A stretch of 64,000 nucleotides of DNA from Thelephora terrestris (lineage: Eukaryota > Basidiomycota > Agaricomycetes > Thelephorales > Thelephoraceae): assembly GCA_015956445.1 (NCBI GenBank), contig WIUZ02000001.1, forward strand, positions 3,534,001-3,598,000, written 5' to 3'. A program made the translations under genes and the position numbers. The notes under the pieces were generated by a model, which was not told where the DNA came from, did not search any database, and saw only the letters and a list, made by a program, of their open reading frames with translations. Shown piece after piece: positions 45,001 to 56,515 of the stretch (position 1 is its first letter; each line of letters begins with the position of its first letter).

Positions 45001-46677
45001 ATGTTTGAGCCGGCAAGGAGGATTCCCGTGATCAGTGAGTGAAATTGGCATCTTCCTGTCGAGGATGAAGGCGATTGACATACCGCCTTAGTCGACACCG
45101 ATCCTGGAGTAGACGACGTGATTGGAATGTAAGGAAGCCCGCTCTTTTTTACGTGCTTTCGTCGCCTCACCGCCGGCCTCAGATTACTTGCTCTGGCCTC
45201 GCCCGAACTCGAAGTCCTCGCGATTACGGTCACGTTTGGTACTAGGTTCTCATGATCCGAATCGCAAACCACTCACCTGAATGTCAATAGGCAACACTAA
45301 CCTGGATTACTGTTTGTCAGTGGAATATCTCCGCATTATCATGAGGGTGTCATCGATTTGAACCCCCAGGAAAAACGTTCTTCATCTATATCAAGCTCTT
45401 GAGCGCCACTTCTCGGAAATTCCTGACGATCGGAGTCGGTTTCCGAACTTTGCCCAGTCCCGGAAGACAATCCTGGCGCTAGGAGCCAAAGGCCCGACGT
45501 CCGGCTGTATACACACTGCACAGTATTTCCATGGTCGGTACGAGGCACTTTACCGACACATCGCCGATATCTTGACGATTGGTTCTATAGCGATGGCTTA
45601 GGAGATATCGACACTCGCCACCCTGGTCTGCAGGCTCCGGTTGCAGATGAAGGGCACCAGCACCCCCAATTAGAAATTTCTTCGCGGTCCGCCATAGATG
45701 TCTCACTAGACTTGATCCGATCCGAGCCAGACAAGTCCATAACATACATCGCCCTGGGCCCGCTGACCGATCTGTCAAGGATGTTGAAGAAGGATCCCAC
45801 GTTGGTCAGGGAACGGCTCGGAAGAGTAGTTTGCATGGGAGGTGCTCTGGACGTCCCAGGAAATTCCACACCGGTGGCTGAGTGTCAGATGTCTCCCCTC
45901 TCGACTCGACTGACCCACCGCTGATGACTATATCTAGTCAACTTCTTCGCAGATCCTCATGCCGTTTGTGATGTGCTCACCCCTGCTACACCTGATCAGG
46001 GTTTCCCTCACGAACGTTTCATTTTGGTCCCCCTCGACGTCACCACGCCTCACGAAATTCCATTTCCGCTATACAAAGCCGAAGTTGACCCAGAGTTCGA
46101 AAATACGAGCTTCCCCTCGACCCCTATGAATAAGCCGCCATTGTCGCACTTTACTAGCGCTTTCCTGGAAAGGACGAGAGAAGTCATGCTTGCTTTTGGC
46201 AAGGATGCAATGGAACTGCACGATCCCGTAGCCGTATGGTTTGCGATAGATAATCCACCAGGAATGGAATCGACGGGCCAATCCCCTGTTCTGCAGCAGG
46301 GCTGGAGAACAGTTCGACGGCAATTCCAAGTTGAGCGGTGGGTCTCGTTCCATCTCATCCGGGGAATTGCACTTATCTCGCCCTTCATTATGGGGAACAG
46401 AACGGGCGAGTTCACACGCGGTATGTTGGTTGTAGACCGGCGGGATGACGTTGAAGCATATTCTCTGGGAGACAACAGATCTATGAAATATGCGCCAGGC
46501 CAACTGCATGGGCCATTTGGGTCCGCGGTTGTCCCAGCGCCGGTTCTCGGGGACGAGGGTGTTGGCAACGGGCAAAAATCAGATATCGGTGTTTTTACGC
46601 TAGTTGAAACGCCTGGCCCGCAGGCTTGCCTGGATTTGTTACTCCGGCGGATATGGGGGATATCCAGACAGGTTTAG
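45001..46677 (+). CDS. Inosine/uridine-preferring nucleoside hydrolase
   Basis: Cleaves ribonucleosides into base and ribose for salvage. Eight exons: 45001-45034, 45092-45128, 45183-45238, 45291-45315, 45370-45537, 45591-45883, 45938-46337 and 46401-46677. After joining: [46 protein letters not shown], then LDYCLKNVLHLYQALERHF. The DTDPGVDD motif is the Ca2+-binding Asp cluster of the family. Further on: YFHGRDGLGDI, ITYIALGPLTDLSRML, VVCMGGALDVPGN, FNFFADPHAV, HDPVAVWF and TGEFTRGMLVVDRR. The conserved His (LHDPVAV) is present. The exons are small, so coding regions are easy to miss. Confidence 0.9.
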
Positions 46678-47186
46678 AATATGAATCATATGGAATCAGC
46701 AGTATCTAATTGGATCCGTCCGAGAAAGCCAGTGAGTAAACCCGACCCGATGGGCGTGAGAATTTAGCGGGACACTTAAAGAGGTCATAACTCTGCCACT
46801 TGTCCTCGATCAACCCTCTTGTAAAATTTCTATGACATTCGCCTCGTCCACTGGGTGAGTTTTGCTTTTGACGGTGTCTCGTCGGTTCTGTTGACCACCT
46901 CTCCTATAGGAAACCAAAGCACATTAATCCAGTTCCTCTCGGACCCCTTGGACTCCTCCCAATAGACCTAAACCGACCTCCTTGAAACTCGTTTCTTGTT
47001 TTCCCCTACCCCGGATCCTTCTTAACCATCCCATGGGATAAATTTCTTCTCTGCTCGTCGCTTTGGGTGCCTGAACCGCCCTGAACCGTACTCTCAGAAA
47101 CCAACTTTCCTACCTCCCGTTTTCAACACTCCACTACTCCAACCACCGTAAAACCCTCCAGCATACACTCGTCCAGAACTTGTGTG
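46678..47186. other. Spacer upstream of the unrecognised protein gene
   Basis: About 510 bp. It should hold the end of the nucleoside hydrolase transcript and the promoter of the next gene. The part from 46800 is pyrimidine-rich on the plus strand. No gene is supported. Confidence 0.35.
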
Positions 47187-48868
47187 ATGTACGCCATCAA
47201 AACCCCATCGTTCTTCAGGCCATCGAGCCGCCCTGCTTCCCCTGTACCACTCCCCACATCCACGGCAAAGTTCGAGACCACCTCTAATGCCCAAGACCGC
47301 AACCGTCCACTCTCCAAACTTGCGTTGGCGAGCTTTAGGCGCCCATCTCCCCCTGCGGCAGTTTCACCACAGGCAGTCACACCTCTAGTTCAAGACGGGT
47401 CATACTTAGAAGTTCTGAGTTTGAAGCTGAGTGAAGCCGTCACAAAGGCTCTCGCCCAGCCCACCGGCCCCGCATTACCTCATGAGCTACTCGGGGGGAA
47501 GGGTCCAATTCCTGCAGGCAGAGGTCACGCGCTCGGTGCATTCATTCTCGGGTGAGTCAAACACTTTCCGGATCTCGCACCGGCTGGAGCTGACGGTGAC
47601 ATCACCACAACAGCGAAATCAACGCCTCTCAAGATAACCCACACCTCCAACGGGCCATCGTTCGTTCTTTGCAACGCCCGCTATCTGTGCTGCTCTCCAA
47701 TATCTCTGCTCACTTGCTTCCGTTAACGTCCTCTCCCCAATTCCTTGCCACCACCATGAGCCAGCCCCAGTCTTGCCTTAACGCAACCCAACTGCACGCT
47801 GTAGGGTTAGCGACATTGGCAGGCGAGGTTTTAGAGGCTTTTGACAAGCTTGGCTTGGGGCTGGAAATTGACGGGCGCTCAGATGGGTTGAAGGTGATCC
47901 GGGAGGGTTTGCTTAACCTGGTCACGCGGGTTGCAAGCACCCTTATCGCCTCCATCCAATCCGAGCTGCTTCCCCTTATCGATGGATTAGAGAAGCCTAG
48001 TCCAATTGGAAGGACTGCATCTGGACTTAATTCCAGGAGTGCCAAGACCTCGGCCCCCCACCCGTCGATCATTATTCTGAATTCCGTCGTCCCCCTATAT
48101 GCCAAAGGGCTGGCCAAGATTGCAGCTGTCGATGCAGCCCAGAGCTCGTTAGGCGCGATGGTCATTACTTTGGTATGGCATGGGCTGGTTGCCCTTGCTC
48201 ACCGTCCGTTCACTTCGGGTTCTCCTCCGGCGTCACCCAAACTCACGTCTGCGGTTACCAAGCCCAAGACCAAGCTATCCCCTACGCCGCCCGCCAGCCC
48301 TGCTCCTCGATTCATGACGATAATTCCCCAATCTCGTCCATCAACTCCCCCGAACCACCAAGCCGCGTCGTCCCTGCCCGGCGACGCCAGAATGCTTTTT
48401 GATATCCTTCGCCTCATCGCGAAGCCCTCGAAAGATAAGGCAGCTGGACTGTTGGCATCGGAGGCTGTTGACGAGGCCCTCGCCGCACTGCAATCCTTGA
48501 TCTCCCTCTTGGATCTGATCTTCGCAAACCCACGTCCTGAGGCGGCCCTCCATTTTGAGCAGCTCGAGGCCGACTTGATGGCTGTCACTGATGACCTTCC
48601 TACCCTTATCGGCCTCCCCATCCTCCTGCGCGCCTACGTGCTTCGTGGAGGTTCTCAGGAAGGAGGGGACTCACGTTCTGTGGCTTCGATGCTCGAAGTG
48701 ACGGAAGAGTCCTATCGTGCAAACTGTCTAGCGGGTTTCAACAGAGCCGACGATTGCGAAGAAGTGGTTGGAAAGCACATAATTCGTGTTTTGAGGAACG
48801 ATTTCGCTACGTTGAGAGCCGCAATGGTTGCCAACTGGCTCGAAAGGCAGATCCGTGACGACCGTTGA
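47187..48868 (+). CDS. Conserved-looking protein of unknown function
   Basis: Starts MYAIKTPSFFRPSSRPASP at 47187 (a GTG lies just before it) and has one intron (about 47551-47610) after LGAFILG. The rest is one long open frame to TGA at 48866-48868, about 540 residues. The N-terminus is Pro/Ser-rich. The middle and C-terminal parts are helical and hydrophobic-rich without TM helices (SIIILNSVVPLYAKGLAKIAAVDAAQSSLGAMVITLVWHG, FDILRLIAKPSK, VGKHIIRVLRNDFATLRAAM). A disordered insert lies near 48220-48370. I do not recognise the family. Codon use and length make it a real gene. Confidence 0.75.
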
Positions 48869-49239
48869 TTACATGACGCTTGGTTTAGATTGTTGGTGTT
48901 ACGTCTTCTTGGTTATTTTTATTCAATCGCCCTGTTAAAGCCCCTAGGGTCATTCCTTATTTTAAGCGGGTCATTTCTCCGATGCTATTGGTACACGAAC
49001 CGTTTCTCGTCTCCGTCGGCCATGTGTTAGCTTTTGAAACAAAAATTTATAATAAACTCCAGTTTAATGTCCTATCTCCACTTTGCTCCGAAAGACCAGA
49101 GGGATGATCTCGAACGTAGTAAACGTGGGAAATATTGGACGTGGGATTTTCTTACATAAACTGCACAGTCCGATCTACGCTGGTGGACAGACGGGTCAAC
49201 GACTTCAAGAAGCCAAGCCTCGAAACCTCTAAAACGATA
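48869..49239. promoter_or_regulatory. Spacer and promoter of the RACK1 gene
   Basis: About 370 bp between a plus-strand stop and the RACK1 start. The 5' part is AT-rich (3' UTR and terminator likely). No TATA box stands out. Confidence 0.35.
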
Positions 49240-50543
49240 ATGGAGTCCTTACGCTACCTTGGTTCGCTGCCAGGCCATTCGGGATGGGTTACCGCCATTG
49301 CCACCTCTTCGGAGAACCCAGACATGATCTTGACAGCTTCACGAGGTGCGTAAATCGACTCACAAGGCCGAGGAACAGACTCATCGTCTGACCCATGTCG
49401 CGACAGACAAAACCATCATCGTCTGGCAATTGACCAGAGATGAGGACGCGTACGGATACCCAAAACGCATCCTTCACGGACACAACCACTTCGTTTCTGA
49501 CGTCGTTATCTCCTCTGACGGCCAATTCGCTCTCTCCGCTTCCTGGGACCACACTCTCCGACTCTGGGATCTTACCAACGGCCAGACAACCAGGAAATTT
49601 GTTGGGCACACCTCGGATGTTCTGTCTGTCAGCTTCAGTGCCGACAACAGGCAGATCGTCTCTGGCTCTCGTGACAAGACGATCAAGCTTTGGAATACCC
49701 TCGGTGAATGTAAATTTGACATCAAGGAAGATGGTCACTCGGAGTGGTGAGTTGTGGCGACTCGTGCGTTCGGTGTAAAAAAGGTGTTCACGGCTATGCT
49801 TTAGGGTCTCGTGTGTGCGATTCAGCCCCAACCTGATGAACCCCGTGATCGTTTCTTGTGGTTGGGATAAGGTCGTTAAGGTATGCAGCTGCCACAACCT
49901 ACTTTCACCCGTTCCTTGGGAGCGGTGTGATGTTACATTTAATATTTGCTACTTCAGAGGGATTCACATCCCTATGAGACTAAAATATATCACCAAGATC
50001 TCTGACCCACTCTCCTTCGTTCTCCACGCTTCAGTGAGACCGTTTGCTGATGACTCTATGTCCGCAGGTTTGGGAGCTGTCAAAATTCAAGCTGAGAACA
50101 AACCACCTCGGCCACACCGGTTACATCAACACCGTTTCTGTCTCCCCGGATGGTTCCTTGGCTGCCTCTGGAGGAAAGGACGGTATCACTATGCTCTGGG
50201 ATCTCAACGAGGCTAAGCACCTGTACTCGCTTGAGGCAGGAGATGTCGTCAATGCCCTTGTCTTCTCCCCCAACCGATACTGGTTATGCGCTGCTACCGC
50301 TAGCTGCATCAAAATCTTCGACCTAGAGAGCAAGTGCGTTGGATCACAATCTCGCAACCTGACGATAACGCTGATGCTTGTGACATCCTCAGGTCAATTG
50401 TCGATGAGCTCAAGCCAGAACGTGCCGACACCAGCAAGGTCAAGGAACCGGTATGCGTGTCAATCGCCTGGTCAGCGGATGGTCAGACACTATTCGGTGG
50501 TTTCACCGACGACCTCGTTCGTGTCTGGAGCGTTACCTCGTAA
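49240..50543 (+). CDS. CPC2: RACK1/Gbeta-like ribosome-associated WD40 protein
   Basis: Seven-bladed WD40 propeller on the 40S ribosomal subunit that links translation to signalling. Exons 49240-49345, 49407-49746, 49805-49880, 50068-50333 and 50393-50543. Start [20 protein letters not shown]. Repeats include [87 protein letters not shown] and [27 protein letters not shown]; the last ends VRVWSVTS. About 313 residues, the expected size. The intron after KVVK is 187 nt, much longer than the others, and holds a U24-type snoRNA. Confidence 0.96.
49922..50010 (+). ncRNA. snR24: U24/snR24-type C/D box snoRNA in a RACK1 intron
   Basis: Inside RACK1 intron 3 (49881-50067). C box GTGATGT at 49927-49933, a guide-like element ending in D' box CAGA (49955-49958, stretch AATATTTGCTACTTCAGA), C' box-like ATGAGA (49974-49979) and a second guide-like element before D box CTGA (50002-50005, stretch CACCAAGATCTCTGA). 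Both elements match the conserved parts of U24 snoRNA as I recall them. In baker's yeast snR24 sits in an intron of ASC1, the RACK1 gene, so the host gene fits as well. U24 guides 2'-O-methylation of large-subunit rRNA. The ends are estimated. Confidence 0.88.
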
Positions 50544-50735
50544 TTACTGTGTAGTAGGGCTGGTTGTTTATTGCGTGGCATGCTGTACCCTCAAAATATC
50601 TCGCTGCTGTATCCATGTTATTTCATTGCACTGCAAATGCATGATGCGTAGGTTGGGGATTGAGTATGGGAAGGCATTCATCGCTGTCATGGCCATAACC
50701 ACTGGGAATTCAGTATTCCTTGTGTGCAAAAAAAT

Positions 50736-51645
50736 CTACGATTCCATTGCCTCGCGGAGGTTACGAACACGCTCGTCGTACGTGTACTTGTCCATCCCAC
50801 CGAAATCTATCGTGATGGCGCCATTGGAAAGATTTACTTGTAACTCGCAGATGTGGGACACCCTGACCCTCCAGCTGTCCGCTCTACTCATCATGTTAGC
50901 TTCTTTGGGAATGAAGCACGGTAAAGGACTCACGTTGCAGTGCCATAGAAATCAGAACGTTTGCTGACTAGCCTTGCACTCTGGTCTCGATTCGACGTAG
51001 CATCGTAGATCCACAGCGTCTTCCCATGGTAGATTTCCTGCCACCCATCGTAATCCATGATCGGATTTGGTGGATTGAAGCGTTTCACGTTTGGCGGGAC
51101 AGTAATTTTTCGAAGGTCTACGTCGCTTAGAAGGCGAAGAGCGGCGAGGTTGGAAATGTCGGAGAAGTAGGGGCGAATTTCGGGGCCTGGATCTAGGATG
51201 GAGATTATAGGTCCTGGGTCTCGGTCAGATGAACTTTCGGAATCATCATCCTCGTCATCGTCCATCTTAACGTCGGAAGTAGACGCGGAGGGCTCCTCCT
51301 GGTAATTTTTCGTTTCCGTGTTTTGCTCTTCGTCGGTCGACGGAGAGAACTCGTCTTCCCCCTCTTTCAGTTTGGCCAAGAACGATCGCCACGCTTCCTC
51401 GTTTGAAAAATCGGTTCGAACGAGGATACCCAACCCGGGGGCTTCGTCGTCCGTGATCTCGTCAAAGAGATCATCGTCCGTGAAAAAGTCGGATTCGTCG
51501 CTCGGTTCGGGTTGAGAGAGCTAAGAGGACGAAGATTGATTTCCCCCCCCCCCCCCCCCCAATTATTTACGTTAGGTGTGCGGATGTGGCAGGGGAACTG
51601 ATGTACCTGGTTTGTGTACGTGTTCCGTTTCACGTCAAGGGGCAT
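50736..51645 (-). CDS. DUF6924-like protein, acidic
   Basis: Starts [13 protein letters not shown] at 51645, followed by an intron with an 18-base homopolymer and then [22 protein letters not shown]. The body has [20 protein letters not shown], an acidic low-complexity part ([14 protein letters not shown]), [34 protein letters not shown] and, after a short intron, [23 protein letters not shown]. It ends REAMES at 50736-50738. The [11 protein letters not shown] start recalls the DUF6924 domain known from bacteria and fungi, but I cannot confirm this. About 255 residues. Function unknown. Confidence 0.65.
51543..51560. repeat. 18-base C homopolymer (G on the coding strand) in an intron
   Basis: A run of 18 C on the plus strand lies inside the first intron of the minus-strand DUF6924-like gene, between the donor after TACACAAACCAG and the acceptor CTCTTAG. 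It is the longest single-base run noted in the window. Its length may be a sequencing artefact. Confidence 0.9.
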
Positions 51646-52194
51646 GGCCCAAAATTGCCGTATCGCCCGTAAGCGCCATTTTCGCCTACCTTCGAGCAGA
51701 TGGCGATGTTTGATTTCCGGGTAAGTGGTCTGTCGCGGTGGCCAAAAAACGAAAGTTTTACCCCAAGGCAGACCCAATGTACTCAGGCGTAGCCAAGACT
51801 TACCGCGAGGAATTTCGAAAAGAACGGATCGATGGGGTCCATTTACAAAGTCCAGCCTTCTCGTTTTGATGCAAGAGGGTGCGATCGTGGGAAACGACCT
51901 CAGGAAGCATTTCAATGTCACTGGTGGCTTCACCGTAACGCACGGTTTGAGAGAACATCTGAAGAAAACTGCACCTGCAGAACCGTGGGTTTCATTTCAT
52001 TTGCTTATGGTGGTCAGATACACTGGGGCGTGGTGTCGCCACCGACATTAAACACAACATCGGTGACGTGCTCATTCCCCCTATCGTACTGAGGCCCTGT
52101 AATTAGAAAGCTTGCGCGGAACAAAAAACCCTCCCTCCTGTGTAACGGGCTGATGAATCTGTCCATTCTCTGCTATCAGGGAGGGGGAAAGCGG
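51646..52194. other. Spacer between the DUF6924-like gene and GOT1
   Basis: About 550 bp. A plus-strand ORF of 108 codons (51725-52051) has no recognised motif. It probably holds the DUF6924-like promoter and the GOT1 3' UTR. Confidence 0.35.
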
Positions 52195-52856
52195 TCATAC
52201 TACGGATTGTCTCGACCCCGCCAAACGATCAGCGACCTAGGTCAACGAACAAGGAAGCGTGTAAGCCGACTAGAAGCGAAAATAGGATTTTTAACGTACG
52301 TCTCGGATATAAGGAAGCGTCAGGAACGTCCCAATGAACGGAAGTTGTCGTAAGAACGTCAAGATCACCGGGAAGAAGTCGCTGCGCGGAGAATGCATCG
52401 TGAATTCTGAGTCTGAGATAAACCCCTATGATTTCAAGACCATACCCAAATAAGTTCAAGAACCCGAATATCTCCACGAAGAATCCAATGAACGGCCATT
52501 TAAAGAACACGAGCAGGATGCCTCCAAGAAAGCACGCGGTCCCTCGGATTTTTTGTTTTCGTGCGAAGAAGTAGAAAGTCTTTTGCATGCCGATTATGAG
52601 CGTTAGACCGCACAAGAACAAAATCTGTGGGAATAGGGTTCGGTCAGACCGTGGCGTTCTCTGTCGAGGATATGTCGGACGTACGTTTCCCAGAGCGAGT
52701 AAGGCGCCGTCAAAGAATAGTAACACGCCGAGCATGATGAATATGCCTCCAAACGAGGTCAGGGCAACACCAATTTCTATGACCGGTTTCGAAAAATAAG
52801 ATCAGCAGCCACGGTCCGAGGATTTTGTACCGACTCTGAGTGTCCGTGAGCCACAT
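52195..52856 (-). CDS. GOT1: Golgi transport protein GOT1
   Basis: Small polytopic membrane protein of ER-Golgi and COPII vesicle traffic. Start MWLTDTQ at 52856, an intron, then KIGVALTSFGGIFIMLGVLLFFDGALLALGN. The next exon has FLCGLTLIIGMQKTFYFFARKQKIRGTACFLGGILLVFFKWPFIGFFVEIFGF. Then DFFPVILTFLRQLPFIGTFL and VADRLAGSRQSVV, with TGA at 52195-52197. Four hydrophobic helices and about 140 residues, the usual GOT1 layout. Introns are 50-60 nt. Confidence 0.93.
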
Positions 52857-53119
52857 TTCGTTTTAGTGTGTCCGGGAATTTGAGGGGAAGGTGGAGAGCG
52901 TTGTGGGGAACTGGCTGGGACCGCCTGCGCAGGGTGCTTTATGGTAATAAACAAGGTTCTCCCCTTAAGTACTAGGAGACGTGTCGCTTCAGAATCGTAG
53001 CAAGCACGTGACGTAGATTGGATAGCCGCCCGGGATGGATTTGACAAGCGCTCTTTGCGATTTTACATACTGTAATCCAACCTGCGGAAATCCTTCGTTC
53101 CAAAGATCAGTTCATCTAC

Positions 53120-53896
53120 ATGGTGAAAACATACTGTTCACTCTCTCTACTTCCTCAAGGCTGATCTTTGACTTAGAACAACGCGGTGAAGGCCGTCACT
53201 ACCGCAAAAACCGCTAGGAAGCGGAACAGGAAGAGGAAGAGACGAGTTGCTTCCTCTTCCGAATCTTCGTCCTCCTCCCCCTCGGAAGACAGCTCGTCGG
53301 GCTCAGAAGCCGAAAAGCCGACTACCGTGAAGCTAAAGACACAGGTTCCTACGAAACCTGTTGTCTCAGAGGACTCTTCTTCGTCTGATTCCTCTGAGTC
53401 GGAGCCTGATTCTGATTCTTCAGAGGGCTCATCAGACGAGGGATCCGATGACAAGGAAGACGATGTAGAAATGGCTGATGCTTCGGTCCTCCCTACCGGG
53501 GAATCTGGCAAACGAAAGAAGGTCGCGTATTCTCGTTCACCATCGCCCATCCCAGCACCAGTCCCCTCGTTCCTGCCAACAAATCCGGACGGTGCAGTCG
53601 ACACTGAAGGCGAACAGCAATTGAAGGACAGGTTCCGAACTTTTTGGATGCAGTCCGTCGCAGATGCTTTCCAGGACGACCTAGTACAGATCCACAAGGT
53701 AGGGAACGGCTGTTCGTCGTCTGCAATGTGGATTAATTCGTCTTCCCCTGCTCAGGAACCCGGAATGAATAAATCCCGGCTAGCAATGCTCGTGGATTCT
53801 CTGGCTTCTGGCGCAGATGTGTTCACGTCGAGCTCTGTTTCAGAAACAGGCGGTGTGAACGAGATGGATGTCGTCATGGGTAATCAGACCCATTGA
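53120..53896 (+). CDS. RSA3: Ribosome assembly protein RSA3-like
   Basis: Nucleolar factor needed for 60S subunit assembly. Its C-terminal domain reads QLKDRFRTFWMQSVADAFQDDLVQIHK, then after an intron EPGMNKSRLAMLVDSLASGADVFTS, the RSA3 signature. The N-terminus is basic (TARKRNRKRKRRVASSSESSSS) and then Ser/Asp/Glu-rich. The main exon has no ATG; the best start is an ATG at 53120 directly before a GTGAAA donor, with the exon resuming at 53177 as AACAACGCGGTG. That would put only the start codon in exon 1. TGA is at 53894-53896. It is about 220 residues. Confidence 0.8.
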
Positions 53897-54318
53897 AAAA
53901 CTCTCGTTTATCCAATGGTGCTGTGCCACTCCAATTGAATGTCCTGACACCCTAGTCTGACCACACGCTCAAGTCTCGTCTCCAAGTGCGGTTACATTCA
54001 ACCGCTTGCCGCCGCGACTGGATTGTCAGGTGGCTGATGGAATGTGAGGACAAAGATATGACCTTGTGGTGCAACTACCGCGCGAGTGTCCTTACTGATA
54101 CTGGATACTCATGCATTTGTCTTACACCACAATCAATATCCATTGGCTTGCGTAGGTTCCTGTACTTGTATCACTTGTACTCAACTCAGAATCCACGTCC
54201 TTCGATCGAGTTCACATCGCGCGGAACCTCAGCGGGACCCGGCCGAGGGAAACTGCACTGGTTTACAAGTGTGTAGAGAAGATGCAGACAGCAAAACCTA
54301 GAATACAAATAAAGACAC
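53897..54318. other. Convergent spacer between RSA3 and RPL12
   Basis: About 420 bp between two stop codons, holding both 3' UTRs. Small ORFs overlap on the plus strand but show no motif. Confidence 0.4.
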
Positions 54319-54990
54319 TCATTCCTCTGGAACCTCGACTTCACCTGAATCGATCCCCACGATAACGTCGTGTGGCGGTCTGCCATCGATTGTGCAGCCA
54401 ACGCTTTGGGCAGTTCCCAGGATCTCCTTGACGTTACCGGCTAGGTCCTTGGCGAGAGACTTGTGACGCATCTTACGGGCAATTTCGATAATCTCGTCAA
54501 GAGCGATGTTGCCAGAGTGTTTAACGTTCTTCTCCTTCTTCCTGTCGCGTGGAGGCTCTGCAGAACGATCGGGTCAGAATATGAGAGTGGTCTTGGTTCC
54601 AGTTGAACGCACCCTTAAGAGCCCTGATGACAAGGGCAGAAGCGGTGGGAACGACATCGACTTTGGCTTGCCGGTTTTGAATCGTGAGTTGGACGGTTAC
54701 CCGTAAACCTTTCCATGCACCGGTAGCCTTTGCGATATCTTCACCGACCTTCTTCGGTGACTAGAAACAAATACGCGCAAAGATCATGATATGTGACATG
54801 TGTGGACGTATGCTCAGACGCACGAGACCAAGAGGACCGATTTTGGGAGCAAGAGCAGCATTGGAACCTGGCTCACCACCGGTGGCCCTCAGGTAGATGA
54901 TTTTGATTTCAGCTGGGTCCTAGAAGGCAGGAGCATCAGTCCAAAATATCATTCGAAACACAAGGGAACACCGACGAATTTTGGGGCCAT
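54319..54990 (-). CDS. RPL12: 60S ribosomal protein L12 (uL11)
   Basis: Component of the large-subunit stalk base. Start MAPKF at 54990, an intron, then [32 protein letters not shown], intron, [49 protein letters not shown], intron, then [63 protein letters not shown] and PEE with TGA at 54319-54321. Full length (about 165 residues). Introns are short. I looked for a snoRNA in them and found none. Confidence 0.96.
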
Positions 54991-55242
54991 TGCTGGAAGA
55001 GACCTGGTATACGGATCAGCACCCGATGAGGATGGGAGAGGGGAAGTGGAAGGTTGTGGCTTGTGGGATGAACTGTATAGTGGGGATCGGCGGATCTGAA
55101 TGACACGTGACTGGAAGCGGGCCGATCAAAAGGAAGGGAAGTAGGGTGGAGAGGGACCGCACGTTCGTGTTCGACAGCAATGTGCTGAAACGATCGGTTT
55201 GCTGTCCAACTGACATCGAGGGGTAGATCCCACTATGGGCGG

Positions 55243-56334
55243 ATGGAATCTGAGCCTGAACTGATATTGCTGCCCCCCGCCTTCGAGCATGTAGACCCAG
55301 ACCATCTCTGCCGTCTTATAGGTCAGCCTTCTCGTTTGCTCTCGCCCCCAGCTGAAACACGCTTTCTGTGCGTGGAAGACTGACGACCATCCCAGCTGAC
55401 ATGCTGCAGCGACTGATAGAGCATAACGACAGGATTCCTCTATCCCCGTACGTCCATATGATCTCTTTCAATCATCCAACGTTGCGCTCACAGCTCGCAC
55501 CTTTAGCGAGGCACTGACAAGATTCCACTCCCGAACGGGACCAAACATTTCCGTCCTCGACTATCTCAGGCGGATAGTCCAATACACCAGAACCGAGGTC
55601 TGCATCTCCCCTAGATCTCTCTCATATACACTCACCAACGCATCCGTCACGCATCCTGCCAATTCCTGGGCTCGACAGAGGTGGTGTCTTTTGATCACGC
55701 TCCACTACATTGACCAGATCTGCGAGCGCAACCCTCGGTTCACGATAACCTCACTCACCTGCCATCGTTTCGTCATCACATCCATCTCCATTGCCTCAAA
55801 AACATTCTGCGACTCATTCAGCCGGCACAGCGTATATGCAAAAGTTGGTGGGATCTCCACCGCCGAACTGAACGTTTTGGAGCGCGAGTTTCTGAGGATG
55901 ATTGAATGGAGGCTCACGGTTAGCATTGGTCTTGGACGCACCCCCGTCCATACCGTCTCTCGAGATGAGAATAACCCTCTTTTCTCCAGTGCAACGCGGA
56001 GCTACTTCACAAATATTACGTCAATCTCGTTCGTTCACACAGCAAGTCCCAATTCATCATCGTGGGTGGTCGTTCTTCCGAATCGGGCTCATCCTCAGAA
56101 CACTCGGAGGATGAAGAGATCGTTTCGGTGGATGTGGTCCAGCGCTCCAGACCAGCCACTCCTGGAGATGTCATCATGGAGACAGTTAGCACAGGTCCAG
56201 GAGGGAGCCAAAGCGTCTCCAATTTTATGGGCGTCTCGATGCCATCCACGGAACGGCCATACCAGGGACAGACGCCGCCCACTATCGAGCAGAACATGGC
56301 GTTCGCCGACCTCCAACGCGAAAGATTAACCTAG
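55243..56334 (+). CDS. Pho80/PCL-like cyclin
   Basis: Cyclin that would bind a Pho85-type CDK, as in phosphate and nutrient signalling. Start MESEPELILLPPAFEHVDPDHLCRLI at 55243. Exons give ADMLQRLIEHNDRIPL, SLTRFHSRTGPNISVLDYLRRIVQYTRTE and the cyclin box core WCLLITLHYIDQICERNPRFTITSLTCHRFVITSISIASKTFCDSF, YAKVGGISTAELNVLEREFLRMIEWRLT. After an intron comes YYVNLVRSHSKSQFIIV. An acidic Ser-rich tail (SSESGSSSEHSEDEEIVSV) ends in TAG at 56332-56334. The NKFYAKVGGIS-like run is the Pho80/PCL signature. About 285 residues. Confidence 0.88.
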
Positions 56335-56515
56335 CACCGGTCGCGCAACAGGAAGGGCACATCCAAAACACATACAATACTCCCCATACGAACTCTCATA
56401 TCGACAATTGTCTTGGTAACTTATCGTTCATGCTGTATTTATGTGTCGGGGTTTCAAGTCGACTTGACACATCACATTGTCCTTCTCCTGGGCGCATATA
56501 TGGGGACCAATGCAG

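Noticed and set aside
46050-46568. Antisense ORFs of 172 and 168 codons in the nucleoside hydrolase
   Set aside because: They overlap exons with conserved motifs on the plus strand and have none of their own.
51725-52051. Plus-strand ORF of 108 codons
   Set aside because: Lies in a spacer with no motif or exon partner; kept only as a note.
54934-54974. Possible snoRNA in RPL12 introns
   Set aside because: Isolated TGAT and CTGA motifs occur, but they are too close together and the introns are too short for a C/D snoRNA.
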